Assembly (NCBI GenBank): GCA_028821145.1
Contig: JAPPHC010000014.1
Location: 19,842-83,841, forward strand
Direction: 5' to 3'
Source of the DNA: Gammaproteobacteria bacterium
GTDB taxonomy: Bacteria; Pseudomonadota; Gammaproteobacteria; Steroidobacterales; Foliamicaceae
Length of the DNA stretch: 64,000 nucleotides
Shown here in pieces: positions 13,388 to 20,796 of this stretch. The notes under the pieces are model-generated. The model ran no database searches and had not been told where the DNA came from. It worked only from the letters and a program-made list of their open reading frames with translations. The first letter of the stretch is position 1. Each line of letters opens with the position of its first letter. The position numbers and the translations under genes are program-made.

Positions 13388-13446
13388 CTCCTTTCGCGAT
13401 GTCAGAACAATGGGGGTCAGAATACCACTTTACAACGCGAAAGGAG
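13388..13446 (-). promoter_or_regulatory. Inverted-repeat operator / RBS-sequestering element upstream of AbiEi-like gene
   Basis: Perfect 11-bp arms: CTCCTTTCGCG at 13388-13398 and CGCGAAAGGAG at 13436-13446, separated by 37 bases. On the transcribed (minus) strand the arm nearer the gene reads CGCGAAAGGAG and contains the ribosome-binding site, ten bases before the ATG at 13378. The far arm could pair with it in the mRNA. A -10-like TATTCT lies between the arms. It can be read as an AbiEi binding site (the family is autoregulatory) or as an RNA switch; the sequence supports the repeat but not the mechanism. Confidence 0.6.
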
Positions 13447-13517
13447 CGCGTTTCCCGGGTTTCCCGGCCGAGCCAAGAGACTATGGACCGCGTTTGCCGC
13501 CCGGATCCCGTGTTTGG

Positions 13518-13919
13518 TCAAGAGCGCGGTTTCGGTTGTTTTGCGGCCTGATCGCGGATCGAAGCTTGGACTTCGCTAGCTGCTTTGGCGATTCTCTCAA
13601 GCTCTTCCTGCCTCCCGTCGCGGATCATTTCGTCGCGCCGGAGCGTCGCGAGCAGGTATACGCCGCGAAAAACTCGCTCGATTTGGCCGGCGAGGTCGGC
13701 GGGAAAAGGCTCGGAAACCGGAGCAAGCTTGCCGATGGAGAGTTCCACTGCGGCATGTCGCACAAACTCGGCGGGCGCCATTCGACGCGCCGCGGCTTCC
13801 TTTTCGATGCCTGCCCACTCGGAATCGGAGAATCGGACGGAGTGCGGCGCGCGCGGTACGGGCCGGTGTTCTGCGGATTTTTGGCCGGGTCCCGCCATGG
13901 CCGTGTCATTTTGGTTCAT
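13518..13919 (-). CDS. Ribbon-helix-helix protein, MobC/relaxosome-accessory-like
   Basis: A 133-residue basic protein. Residues of the form HSVRFSDSEWAGIEKEA...MAPAEFVRHAAVE make a beta strand followed by two helices, the ribbon-helix-helix pattern seen in plasmid mobilisation (MobC-like) and CopG-type regulators. The C-terminal half is predicted helical and charged. An upstream in-frame ATG at 13967 exists, but the ATG at 13919 sits closer to the domain. The gene lies next to a cluster of perfect hairpins (14013-14128), the kind of DNA such proteins bind at oriT or at their own promoters. No relaxase gene is visible, so mobilisation is only an inference; a plain regulator is equally possible. 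Confidence 0.65.
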   Translation of the reverse strand: MNQNDTAMAGPGQKSAEHRPVPRAPHSVRFSDSEWAGIEKEAAARRMAPAEFVRHAAVELSIGKLAPVSEPFPADLAGQIERVFRGVYLLATLRRDEMIRDGRQEELERIAKAASEVQASIRDQAAKQPKPRS

Positions 13920-14576
13920 TAATTGGTTTCCAAGTCGCCTTGATCGCAGGGTCGAGTGCCACGCCATCTACAGGGCCGAAAGCCGATTACTGTCGCCCCG
14001 GCGCTTGCTTTCGCGTATGCCCTCAGCATACGCATAGGATCGCCCCTTGACGGTGGCGTATGCTCTTCAGCATACGCCACTCCGCAAGCCCGCGGAATAC
14101 CGGAACATCCGGGCGTATGCTCCAGAGCATCCACTCTTCCCGGCAAGAACCAGGCGCCTTATGTCGTTGAAAACACAAGAGAAGCAGGCCAGGCGCGCGC
14201 CTGGTGTTGAGGGCATCGGAGATGCGTGGGGTGTGTCGGTGCCACCGCTCCGCGGTCAAGATGGCTCTGGATTCGAAGAGAAGCGATGGAGAAAATCGCC
14301 GCCGGAGAACCCGGCGGGTAGCAGCCGCCGCGGCGATTGAGCGGGCGGCAGTTGCGGACATTGATGCGGACGGTGGTGCTCGGCGTGATGCGGAGACATC
14401 CGCGGAAGCGCCAGCACTTCGGTCCGCACTATTGCGGGCAGGTGTGCAAGACGTGCTGCGCACGGTTGCGGTCACAGTCCGGGACACTCGTGCGTGAATG
14501 AGTGTGCGAGCCGGTGCATGTCGCAGGGAGCAGCGGCGAAGCGCAGCGTGACTGCATCGACGGCGGCCGGAGTGAA
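13920..14576. other. Gene-free stretch between RHH gene and DUF2493 terminator
   Basis: About 650 bases without a convincing gene. The left third (14013-14128) holds three related hairpins described separately. The remainder is very GC-rich, and open frames on both strands are low-complexity (Arg/Ala/Ser-rich) with no recognisable domain or ribosome-binding site. It is plausibly a non-coding control, replication or transfer region of the element. Confidence 0.5.
14013..14128. repeat. Three related palindromic hairpins (GCGTATGC family)
   Basis: Hairpin 1 has 8-bp arms GCGTATGC (14013-14020) and GCATACGC (14026-14033) with a 5-base loop. Hairpin 2 has 12-bp perfect arms at 14053-14064 and 14069-14080, reading GTGGCGTATGCT and its complement, with the tetraloop CTTC. 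A third, decayed copy starts GGGCGTATGCTC at 14111 and closes with GAGCAT at 14123-14128. The shared core and spacing (about 40-60 bases) show they are copies of one element. They lie beside a ribbon-helix-helix gene. Possible roles are oriT or replication hairpins, binding sites, or a REP-like repeat. Confidence 0.7.
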
Positions 14577-14605
14577 GCGGGCCGCGCCGAAGTGACGCGG
14601 CCCGC
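14577..14605 (-). terminator. Hairpin downstream of the DUF2493 gene
   Basis: A perfect 10-bp GC stem (GCGGGCCGCG, 14577-14586; complement 14596-14605) with a 9-base loop, starting 14 bases past the stop codon of the DUF2493 gene on the same strand. There is no long T tract after it, so termination may be weak or factor-assisted. Confidence 0.55.
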
Positions 14606-14619
14606 TGTCGTGTTGCGGT

Positions 14620-15543
14620 TCACGCGGCCTTCATGACCGGTATGCCCATCGACGCGGCCTTGTCGACGAGGTTGCCGGTGATGCCGCTGCCGGGGAAGGC
14701 GATGACGCCTTTCGGTAGGAGGTTCAGCAGTTCGTCGTTGCGGCGGAACGGCGCGGCGCGTCCATGCCGCTGCCAGTCGGGCTTGCACACGATCTGATGC
14801 ACGCCGTTCTGTTCGGCCCACTGCGCGGCGAACCGTTCCACACCTGGGCCACCTCCATGCACGAGGACCATGTCGGCGTACTTGGCGCGGACCTTCTCCA
14901 GGCTGCGGTAGACGGCGTCCGGGTCGCTGACGTCCTTGCCTCCGGTGATGGCGACGAGTGTGCCGTCGGGCAGGTGTGCCTTGGTCTCGCGGTCCTTGCG
15001 CGCCCGGAGGAAGTCGCGGGCGTCGATCGCCGCGGAGGTCAGCTTGCGTGTCTGGCTGGCGTGGCTGCCGCTTCTCGGACGCCAAGTGTCGCCGGTGGCG
15101 GCGCGGTAGGCGTCGGCGGCGCTGTCGCGCAGTTGCTCGAAGGCGTCGCGCCGGTCGCCAAGGTTCCGCGCGCGGTCCGTAGTCAGTTCGAGTTCGCGCG
15201 CCTTGATCTCTGAGCCGTCCTGCGAGGATTGCAGTTCGCGCAGTTGCGGTGATAGGCGGTCCACGGCCCGGTCGAGTCTTCTCACCTGGGCGTGGAAGGC
15301 GTTGACGATGCCCCACAGCAGATGCTCGCGTTCGTCGGCGAGTTGGAAACCATCGGACGTTACATCCTCTGCAAGAGTGCGGAACGCTTCGCTGACGGCG
15401 GTGATCGCGCCGTCGCGGTCGAAAATCTCGCGAGGATCAAACTCCCCGCGTTCGGGAGTTGCGCCGTAGAGCGCGGCGTTCTCGCAGATCATGGCGGTCG
15501 TGGACTGTGACTGTTGAGTGTTAATGGTGTCGATATCGAACAT
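14620..15543 (-). CDS. DUF2493 (SLOG-superfamily) domain protein
   Basis: A 307-residue protein. The N-terminal ~190 residues are helical and charged with no clear domain. The C-terminal ~120 residues form a Rossmann-like SLOG domain of the DUF2493 type: LVAITGGKDVSD (first strand and glycine loop), MVLVHGGGPGVERFAAQWAE (nucleotide-binding loop) and GVIAFPGSGITGNLVDKA. SLOG domains bind nucleotides or nucleotide-derived ligands. DUF2493 proteins are common on plasmids and integrative elements, close to ssb as here, but their role is unknown. The ATG at 15543 has a TGGAGAC sequence upstream. A GC hairpin follows the gene, so it is probably transcribed alone. Confidence 0.82.
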   Translation of the reverse strand: MFDIDTINTQQSQSTTAMICENAALYGATPERGEFDPREIFDRDGAITAVSEAFRTLAEDVTSDGFQLADEREHLLWGIVNAFHAQVRRLDRAVDRLSPQLRELQSSQDGSEIKARELELTTDRARNLGDRRDAFEQLRDSAADAYRAATGDTWRPRSGSHASQTRKLTSAAIDARDFLRARKDRETKAHLPDGTLVAITGGKDVSDPDAVYRSLEKVRAKYADMVLVHGGGPGVERFAAQWAEQNGVHQIVCKPDWQRHGRAAPFRRNDELLNLLPKGVIAFPGSGITGNLVDKAASMGIPVMKAA

Positions 15544-15849
15544 TGGGGTGTCTCCAGTTATGACGTTGGTAGTGAAGCCGGTGGGCTTTTATCGCCGGAA
15601 GCTCTGGCCGGCTTGTGCCTATTGGTTCACGCGCGCGCAGGGGTGTCACCGCGAAGCGGCCGCAACGAAGTGGAGGACCCCGCAGGGGTTGACGCCGTGA
15701 GCACGTGGGAAACGATGGGCACGAGACGGAAAGAGCTACTTATGGGGCTGGGCACACCCTCGTCTGCGCGATTACACCGGGCTGCCCTCTCACGCCAGCA
15801 CTCGGATGGTGCGCGGACCTGGGATGAAGGACTCGAGATCGGCTGCAAA
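15544..15849. other. Intergenic leader of the DUF2493 gene
   Basis: About 306 bases upstream of the DUF2493 gene and downstream of the ssb terminator. I see no gene with a plausible ribosome-binding site. It presumably carries the DUF2493 promoter, but no convincing -35/-10 pair stood out. Confidence 0.4.
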
Positions 15850-15885
15850 CGAATAGGGCGAGTGCGGAAGCACTCGCCCTATTCG
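15850..15885 (-). terminator. Strong intrinsic terminator after ssb
   Basis: A 16-bp perfect stem (CGAATAGGGCGAGTGC at 15850-15865 and its complement at 15870-15885) closed by a 4-base loop (TTCC on the minus strand). It lies 20 bases after the ssb stop codon and is followed on the minus strand by TTTGC. This is a near-ideal rho-independent hairpin apart from the short T tract. Confidence 0.8.
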
Positions 15886-15905
15886 GGGACGGAAGAGGCG
15901 CAGAC

Positions 15906-16361
15906 TCAAAACGGGATCTGATCGCCCTGCCCTTCGGCCTGGGAGGCGTCCGCGGGCGTCGCCGAACCATTGGCCGGTTCGCCGGCTTCCGGTGCTGCGC
16001 CGTTGCCGTTCGGCCGGTCCAGGAACTGCACCCGCGAGCCGGGGGCCAGCAGGATCTCGGTCGAGAACCGGTCGGAGTCCTCGCCCTCCTTGCGCCAGCG
16101 CCGCGTTTGCAGCTTGCCCGCGACGTAGACCAGGCGGCCCTTCCGTGCGTTCTTGACCAGCATGTCGACCAGCCCGGGCTGGAACGTGACGGCCCGGTGC
16201 CACTCGGTCTTGTCGACGCGCTCGCCGCTCGTCTTGTCGATGTACGACTCGTCGGTGGCGATGCTCAGGTTGGCCACGCGGCCCCCCGAAGCCAGGTGGT
16301 TGACCGTGACGTCGGCGCCGAGGCGGCCGATGACTTCTGCCCTGTTCAATCCGAAACTCAT
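15906..16361 (-). CDS. ssb: Single-stranded DNA-binding protein
   Basis: A 151-residue SSB. The OB-fold covers residues 1-~112 and starts with the family-typical NRAEVIGRLGADVTV; TEWHRAVTF and GRLVYVAGKLQTRRW are the conserved strand segments. A Gly/Ala/Pro-rich linker follows, ending in the acidic tip DQIPF, a variant of the canonical DDIPF tail that recruits partner proteins. An AGAAGGAG ribosome-binding site precedes the ATG at 16361. It is shorter than most chromosomal SSBs and lies in the island, so it is probably the element's own copy, covering single strands during transfer or replication. Confidence 0.95.
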   Translation of the reverse strand: MSFGLNRAEVIGRLGADVTVNHLASGGRVANLSIATDESYIDKTSGERVDKTEWHRAVTFQPGLVDMLVKNARKGRLVYVAGKLQTRRWRKEGEDSDRFSTEILLAPGSRVQFLDRPNGNGAAPEAGEPANGSATPADASQAEGQGDQIPF

Positions 16362-16439
16362 GTTCGTTCTCCTTCTGCTTGATGATGACGATGGGATGGC
16401 GAACGATCGGGAACCGGAATCTCTCCAGACCCCTTTCGT

Positions 16440-16616
16440 TCATCCTTCTCTGGCTTCCCTCCAACTCGGGCACTCGGCGACCTCGCGGTCGGGACAGCGC
16501 CGGGCCTGGTCGTCAGCGACCGTCTCCCGGACGGCGTCGGCGTCAATCCCGAGCTCGGAGAGCAAGTAATCAGTAGCTGCGGGGATCGGGTCGTAGTCGA
16601 TGTCGGATACGAACAT
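16440..16616 (-). CDS. Small acidic protein of unknown function (58 aa)
   Basis: An ATG at 16616 with an excellent AAAGGAG six bases upstream opens a 58-residue frame ending at 16440. It starts MFVSDIDYDPIPAATDYLL and is acidic, with two late cysteines in CPDREVAECPSW. It sits between the zinc-knuckle gene and ssb, all on the minus strand, and is probably co-transcribed with ssb (78-base gap). I do not recognise a family. The strong ribosome-binding site and codon use make a real gene likely. Confidence 0.6.
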   Translation of the reverse strand: MFVSDIDYDPIPAATDYLLSELGIDADAVRETVADDQARRCPDREVAECPSWREAREG

Positions 16617-16673
16617 GGCAATCTCCTTTGGTGATCGCGCCCGGGCCGGGGGAGCCGGTCTCCCTCTCCTCTC

Positions 16674-16689
16674 CCGGGCGTTCGCCCGG
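16674..16689 (-). terminator. Short GC hairpin after the zinc-knuckle gene
   Basis: CCGGGC and GCCCGG arms around a GTTC/GAAC loop, 49 bases downstream of the zinc-knuckle gene's stop. The stem is short and no T tract follows, so termination is only a possibility. Confidence 0.3.
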
Positions 16690-16737
16690 CGCGCGCTGCC
16701 CTCGAACTGAGGTAGCTCCCCGCCGAATGAGGAACGC

Positions 16738-17748
16738 TTACCCCCATCCCGCCAGCCGCGCCGTAACGGGCGCGTCGTTCAGGATCTCCACCTCGTCGAA
16801 CGACAGGCCGGCGAAGGCCAGTTCGGCGATGGCGTCGGCTTCGGTATCGAACGGGCCGTGCGTCTCGCCCGTGGCGAGTTCGATCACCGTGAAACTGGGA
16901 TCCCACACGGGGATGCCGCGGAAGAAGTCGGAGCGCTCGTACGATCGTCTTGCACACGCTTCACAACGTGACGCCCCGTGACTGGGTACGCCGCAGTCCG
17001 TACAACGGCCCGCTGCGCGCCGCTCCCAGTACCGTTGCCGGCTTCGCGCGTTCTTGCGCTCGGGCCGACCGCGCTCGGCCTCCAGGACGGCGCAAGGCGT
17101 ACACTGAGAACCGCGGTCGGTCGTCGGCCCCCCGCATCGGGTGCAAAGGCGGTTGGCCCTCCGGAAAGCGTATAGTTCGCGCTCCGCCGCCTGCCGGGTC
17201 TCCCGGCAGGGATCGCAGGTCGCGCCGCCTTCAACGGGAGGCCGGCGGCCGCACCGCACGCACGTCCCTCCGTCGAGGCGGGCCTGCCGCCGCCGGGCGC
17301 TGGCCGCCCTGCCGGCTTTGCGCCGGCCTTGCGGATTCCGGCCGCCATAGAGTTTGCCCTGGTTTCGGGCCCGCGCGTACCGGGCGCGCTCGGCGGCGCG
17401 GCGCTTCTCGCCGCATCCGGCGCAGAGCCGGCGGCCGGATTCCGGTGGATTGACGCCGCACTTGGTACAGGCCCCCCGCGCGATCCGCTCGGCGGTCCGC
17501 TGCCGGCTGCGCGCGCGTTCGCCGGCCCGATTACGACGGCGCTGGATGCCTGCTGTCTGCCGGCGGGCGTCGCGGTCGCGGTCCCAGGCCCGGCGTTTCT
17601 CGGCACAAACGCCGCACAAGGCGAGGCCGTTCTCGGGTGCTCGGGCTCCACACCGGGGGCAAAGGCCTGCCGCCCGGCGCTGTTCGGTCCGCTTGCGGAA
17701 GCGCTCGCGGTCCGCGGCGCGGCCCTGGTCAGGATCACGATAGGCCAT
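16738..17748 (-). CDS. Protein with five tandem CxxC...CxxC zinc-knuckle repeats
   Basis: A 336-residue Arg/Ala-rich protein with five four-cysteine modules: C30-C33/C45-C48, C94-C97/C109-C112, C163-C166/C178-C181, C202-C205/C216-C219 and C249-C252/C262-C265. Each has the form CxxCG-x(8-10)-CxxC, fitting a structural zinc ribbon, and they are joined by highly basic linkers. The last ~55 residues form a separate acidic domain (VIELATGETHGPFDTEADA...). The ATG at 17748 has a GGAG six bases upstream; the frame is open further up to 17901 but that would overlap the preceding gene. Nucleic-acid binding is a reasonable guess. I cannot assign it to a named family. Confidence 0.7.
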   Translation of the reverse strand: MAYRDPDQGRAADRERFRKRTEQRRAAGLCPRCGARAPENGLALCGVCAEKRRAWDRDRDARRQTAGIQRRRNRAGERARSRQRTAERIARGACTKCGVNPPESGRRLCAGCGEKRRAAERARYARARNQGKLYGGRNPQGRRKAGRAASARRRQARLDGGTCVRCGRRPPVEGGATCDPCRETRQAAERELYAFRRANRLCTRCGGPTTDRGSQCTPCAVLEAERGRPERKNARSRQRYWERRAAGRCTDCGVPSHGASRCEACARRSYERSDFFRGIPVWDPSFTVIELATGETHGPFDTEADAIAELAFAGLSFDEVEILNDAPVTARLAGWG

Positions 17749-17836
17749 TGGCGGCTCCAGGTCGGCACAGGAAGAAGGACGCCCGTTCGGCGGCGGGCCG
17801 GCGGGACGTCCGCGGGAAGGCGTAGGTACGCGCCGG

Positions 17837-18163
17837 TCAGCCCTTCTGGCGGCGTTCGACGAAAAGTCCGAGGCTTCTCCAACCCCATTTCTGTACGCCA
17901 CAGTCGCGCTGCTTCAGCCCCGTCGCGATGATGATTTCGTCGCGCGCCGGGCGCAGCTGCTCGACCGCCTTCAGCGGCAGGATCCGGGCGCGCGCCTTGC
18001 GCCGGCCCTTGGGCCGATTGCCGTCGGCCTCAACGGAAACAATGTCCCCGCACGCGAGCGACCGGAAGGTCTCGACGACATAGCGCTCGTCATCGAGGCC
18101 GCCGCCGACGAAGTGGATGAGATAGGTGCGCGCGTCGCCGCGCGGTGCGAGTGCCGCCTGCAT
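17837..18163 (-). CDS. Small conserved-looking protein of unknown function (108 aa)
   Basis: A basic 108-residue protein beginning MQAALAPRGDARTYLIHFVGGG, with a GDIVSVEADG segment that suggests a small beta-barrel (SH3/OB-like) fold. AAGGAG precedes the ATG at 18163. It lies upstream of the zinc-knuckle gene on the same strand with an 88-base gap, so they may form one transcript with the 58-residue gene and ssb. The family is not recognised. Confidence 0.55.
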   Translation of the reverse strand: MQAALAPRGDARTYLIHFVGGGLDDERYVVETFRSLACGDIVSVEADGNRPKGRRKARARILPLKAVEQLRPARDEIIIATGLKQRDCGVQKWGWRSLGLFVERRQKG

Positions 18164-18411
18164 CGTGCCGAGCTCCTTGGTAAGGTGAATCAGGAACGGG
18201 CGGTAGCATTCCTCTACCGGAGCGCCGCCCGCCGCCCTGCTTCCGGCCGAAACTCTCCTCTATTCGGTGCGAGACGGCTCGGACGTAAAGCTAGGCAGGG
18301 AGTACGCGGGAAACGAACCGATCACTCGGTAGCTGTACCGTTCGCCCTAGCACGCAGGCTGCGGTTACGACAGGCCCCCCGTCGAAAAGAAGATCGTGCT
18401 ACAGGCGATAG

Positions 18412-19512
18412 CTAATACAGGGTTATAAGACGAAGGCAGCGTTCGGTTGGCTCATATTCCAGCGCGGCAAGCACTCTTTGCGGTGGTCCATTGTCAGTCG
18501 GGCGAATCTCCAGGATTATGTTGAACTTCGTGACGTTATGTTGGTCATCGTGCTCCATGTTGTAGATGTAATTGGACGAGATCCTTTCGACGATCATGTC
18601 TTGGAGCAGGGAGGCATCACCGTCAAGCAAGCCAATCCGTTTGAGTATTGCAGTCTTCTCGTCGGACAGATAGTGGAATTTTTTCGGCTCAACAAGGATA
18701 TGGAAATCTGTGATTGGCAGGGGATCGGAACTCACGGCATTGATCGAGAGCACCGTGTCAGATCCGAATCCTTGGATAACCGGCCGTTCGATCTTGTACG
18801 AGAGAAAAACCCCGAAGTACGTGTCATCCAGGCTACGGTACATGTAGCCGAAATCCTCGCACGGAAAATTACTCAAATTCACATCCTCACTGTTATCCTG
18901 GTCGCCTTCGTGCGCCATCAGGATGATGTTTTTGTATTTGAGGCAGACGTTTACCAGCATGGTGGAGAGACACCACTTAAAGTTCGATGCGAAGGTCGTA
19001 TCGGCCAGGCCGACGAAAGGCTCGAACGCGGCGAGACCGTCGCCGAGAGTGTTGATCATGTTATCGGTGAGATTGTTTACATAGACGATAAAGAACTGGT
19101 CGCTGGAATTCCATTGCACTGGCCTGATGAGTTCGACGCTCTCGAAGAAAGACCTGCGGAGCAAATCCTGCTGGTCAATGTCGCCGATGTAATCCCCCGC
19201 CAGAATGCTGTGATTGCTTTGCGGGCGAAGAAGAGGAATCAGGGCGCTATAGATCGGAATCGAGTATCGCGACTCGCGCATATTGAGCACGTCGAATACG
19301 AGCGCGACTTCGCGCCGCTTTCGGTTCGGCACCAGCGTGCTCTTTAAGTTTCCGTAACTGAGACCCTTGCTTTCCAGTATTTCTTCGGCTTGGGCCAGCA
19401 TTCCCTCGATTGCATCCCGCATTGGGGTCGGACCCATACAGAAACGATCACGTATGCTCTCAAGCGCTATGTGGTCTCGAGCGTTAAGCGTGTGGATTGT
19501 CTTCTTTGCCAT
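18412..19512 (-). CDS. Unknown protein A of an AT-richer two-gene cassette
   Basis: A 366-residue protein (ATG 19512; the frame is open to a GTG at 19623, 37 residues more, without a clear ribosome-binding site for either). It begins MAKKTIHTLNARDHIALES. A helical segment of ~55 residues is followed by a mixed alpha/beta body with a KSTLVPNRKRREVALVFD stretch; three late segments are rich in beta-branched residues. I see no ATPase, nuclease or membrane signature. Base composition is visibly poorer in GC than the flanking backbone, which suggests separate acquisition. The gene upstream on the same strand is also unknown. Confidence 0.65.
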   Translation of the reverse strand: MAKKTIHTLNARDHIALESIRDRFCMGPTPMRDAIEGMLAQAEEILESKGLSYGNLKSTLVPNRKRREVALVFDVLNMRESRYSIPIYSALIPLLRPQSNHSILAGDYIGDIDQQDLLRRSFFESVELIRPVQWNSSDQFFIVYVNNLTDNMINTLGDGLAAFEPFVGLADTTFASNFKWCLSTMLVNVCLKYKNIILMAHEGDQDNSEDVNLSNFPCEDFGYMYRSLDDTYFGVFLSYKIERPVIQGFGSDTVLSINAVSSDPLPITDFHILVEPKKFHYLSDEKTAILKRIGLLDGDASLLQDMIVERISSNYIYNMEHDDQHNVTKFNIILEIRPTDNGPPQRVLAALEYEPTERCLRLITLY

Positions 19513-19647
19513 CAAATTTAGGTTCCACCCATCCCTGCTGAACTGACCGCTTTGGCTTGCGTTGACATCACCCCGGGCCAATCTGAGAAATGCCCAAAAT
19601 TGATCGCACCGTGCTGGATTCACGAATTCGGTAGATTGGCGAGTTGC

Positions 19648-20583
19648 TCAGATATTCTTCATATCATCCGGAAGGTTAATTCTTGAAGCAGCCTCAAGCA
19701 CGTCATTATCCAAGTCCAAATTCGATCTCTCGCGCTGCTGCCGCTTGTAAGAATCTATCTTTGCTGAGATCCTCAGCAGCACTCGCATCCAGTCTCCAGG
19801 ATCCAGCGCAGTTACTCTCGAGCAACCCCAGTAAGATGGATTCCAAGTTTCAGCGTATCGGATGATATCCATGGAGAGCACCAAATCATCGTTGAAGTGC
19901 AAATTGATCGTGCCGCTATAGTGAGAGGGCTTGTCATCGATACTATATCCAAGCCCTTTGTCCAGGTGCACAACTCGAAACCGCCACCCGTCAAAGGTAA
20001 ATTCGACGTTAGTCTCCTCGTATTGTTCCAAAGGGCCTGCTTTCTCTACGTCCACTTTGATTTCAGTCGCATCGAAGGCCAAGTTATTTTGGAGGTCAGA
20101 TTCTGTGATTCCAACTTCCCAATCCAATACTTCACACAGCAGGCTACGGCATAGCGCATGCGAGATTCCTCCTTCTTCGACGATTTGCATTGCCTTTTTC
20201 ATCTTTCGACGTGCACTTTCAAGCTCGGAGTCCCGTTTTCGGCGCGCGCTTTGAAGCTCGGTATCCGGTCCGGGCCGCTCTTCATTTTGAATTTGCTTTG
20301 AGTAACTCGCGAGGGCCGCCGACAGCCGATTTGCTGCTTCAGCAGTCGAGACTTTTTCGTCTTCCTGTAGCAAGTCCTCCTGAGGTAGCGCATGGCTGGA
20401 ATCATCTTCGCTGACAGCCGGAACTTTTCCATCTTCCGGCTGCAACGTCTCAGCGATCGAACTTGAAGACTGTAGTGGTCCTGGTTGTTCGGGCTTATCT
20501 TGCAGCTTTCGACTTACCTTGGAGGCTATGTATGCCTCAACAGCGGCTCGAAATGCTCGTCTGTAGCGCTGCCTGCTGGTCAT
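19648..20583 (-). CDS. Unknown protein B of an AT-richer two-gene cassette, coiled-coil N-terminal half
   Basis: A 311-residue protein. Residues 1-~110 are hydrophilic, rich in Ser/Glu/Gln and probably disordered. An 11-residue repeat (ELQSARRKRDS / ELESARRKMKK) at about 105-130 should form a short coiled coil. The C-terminal 150 residues look like a folded beta-rich domain (VEFTFDGWRFRVVHL, GTINLHFNDDLVLSMD). The ATG at 20583 is preceded by GAAGGA. It is the first gene of the pair with protein A and faces a divergent nuclease-like gene across 213 bases. No family is recognised. Confidence 0.65.
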   Translation of the reverse strand: MTSRQRYRRAFRAAVEAYIASKVSRKLQDKPEQPGPLQSSSSIAETLQPEDGKVPAVSEDDSSHALPQEDLLQEDEKVSTAEAANRLSAALASYSKQIQNEERPGPDTELQSARRKRDSELESARRKMKKAMQIVEEGGISHALCRSLLCEVLDWEVGITESDLQNNLAFDATEIKVDVEKAGPLEQYEETNVEFTFDGWRFRVVHLDKGLGYSIDDKPSHYSGTINLHFNDDLVLSMDIIRYAETWNPSYWGCSRVTALDPGDWMRVLLRISAKIDSYKRQQRERSNLDLDNDVLEAASRINLPDDMKNI

Positions 20584-20796
20584 TGCGTGGTTTTCCTTCT
20601 CGTAGAGCTTGCAGCTGCGCCGAATGGTAGCATTGCCGCGCTATCAGATAAGCGCCGGCGGGGAGCCATGGGAAATCTGGATCTGAAGACAGATAAGGGG
20701 CTGCATATATGATGAATTTCCCACATCCAGAGTGGCTCGGATCCAAAGGTACGGTCACAAGTTAAGTCAACTCCAAGGCAACATTAGAGCACAGGC
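20584..20796. promoter_or_regulatory. Divergent promoter region
   Basis: 213 bases separate two divergently read genes, so both promoters should be here. I could not pick out a convincing pair of -35/-10 hexamers for either direction. Confidence 0.4.

Noticed and set aside
14013-14128. CRISPR-like repeats
   Set aside because: Only three copies, each a self-complementary hairpin of unequal quality, without regular unique spacers or cas genes.
14023-14487. 154-codon minus-strand frame in the gap after the RHH gene
   Set aside because: Arg/Ala/Ser-rich composition, overlaps the hairpins, no ribosome-binding site and no domain.
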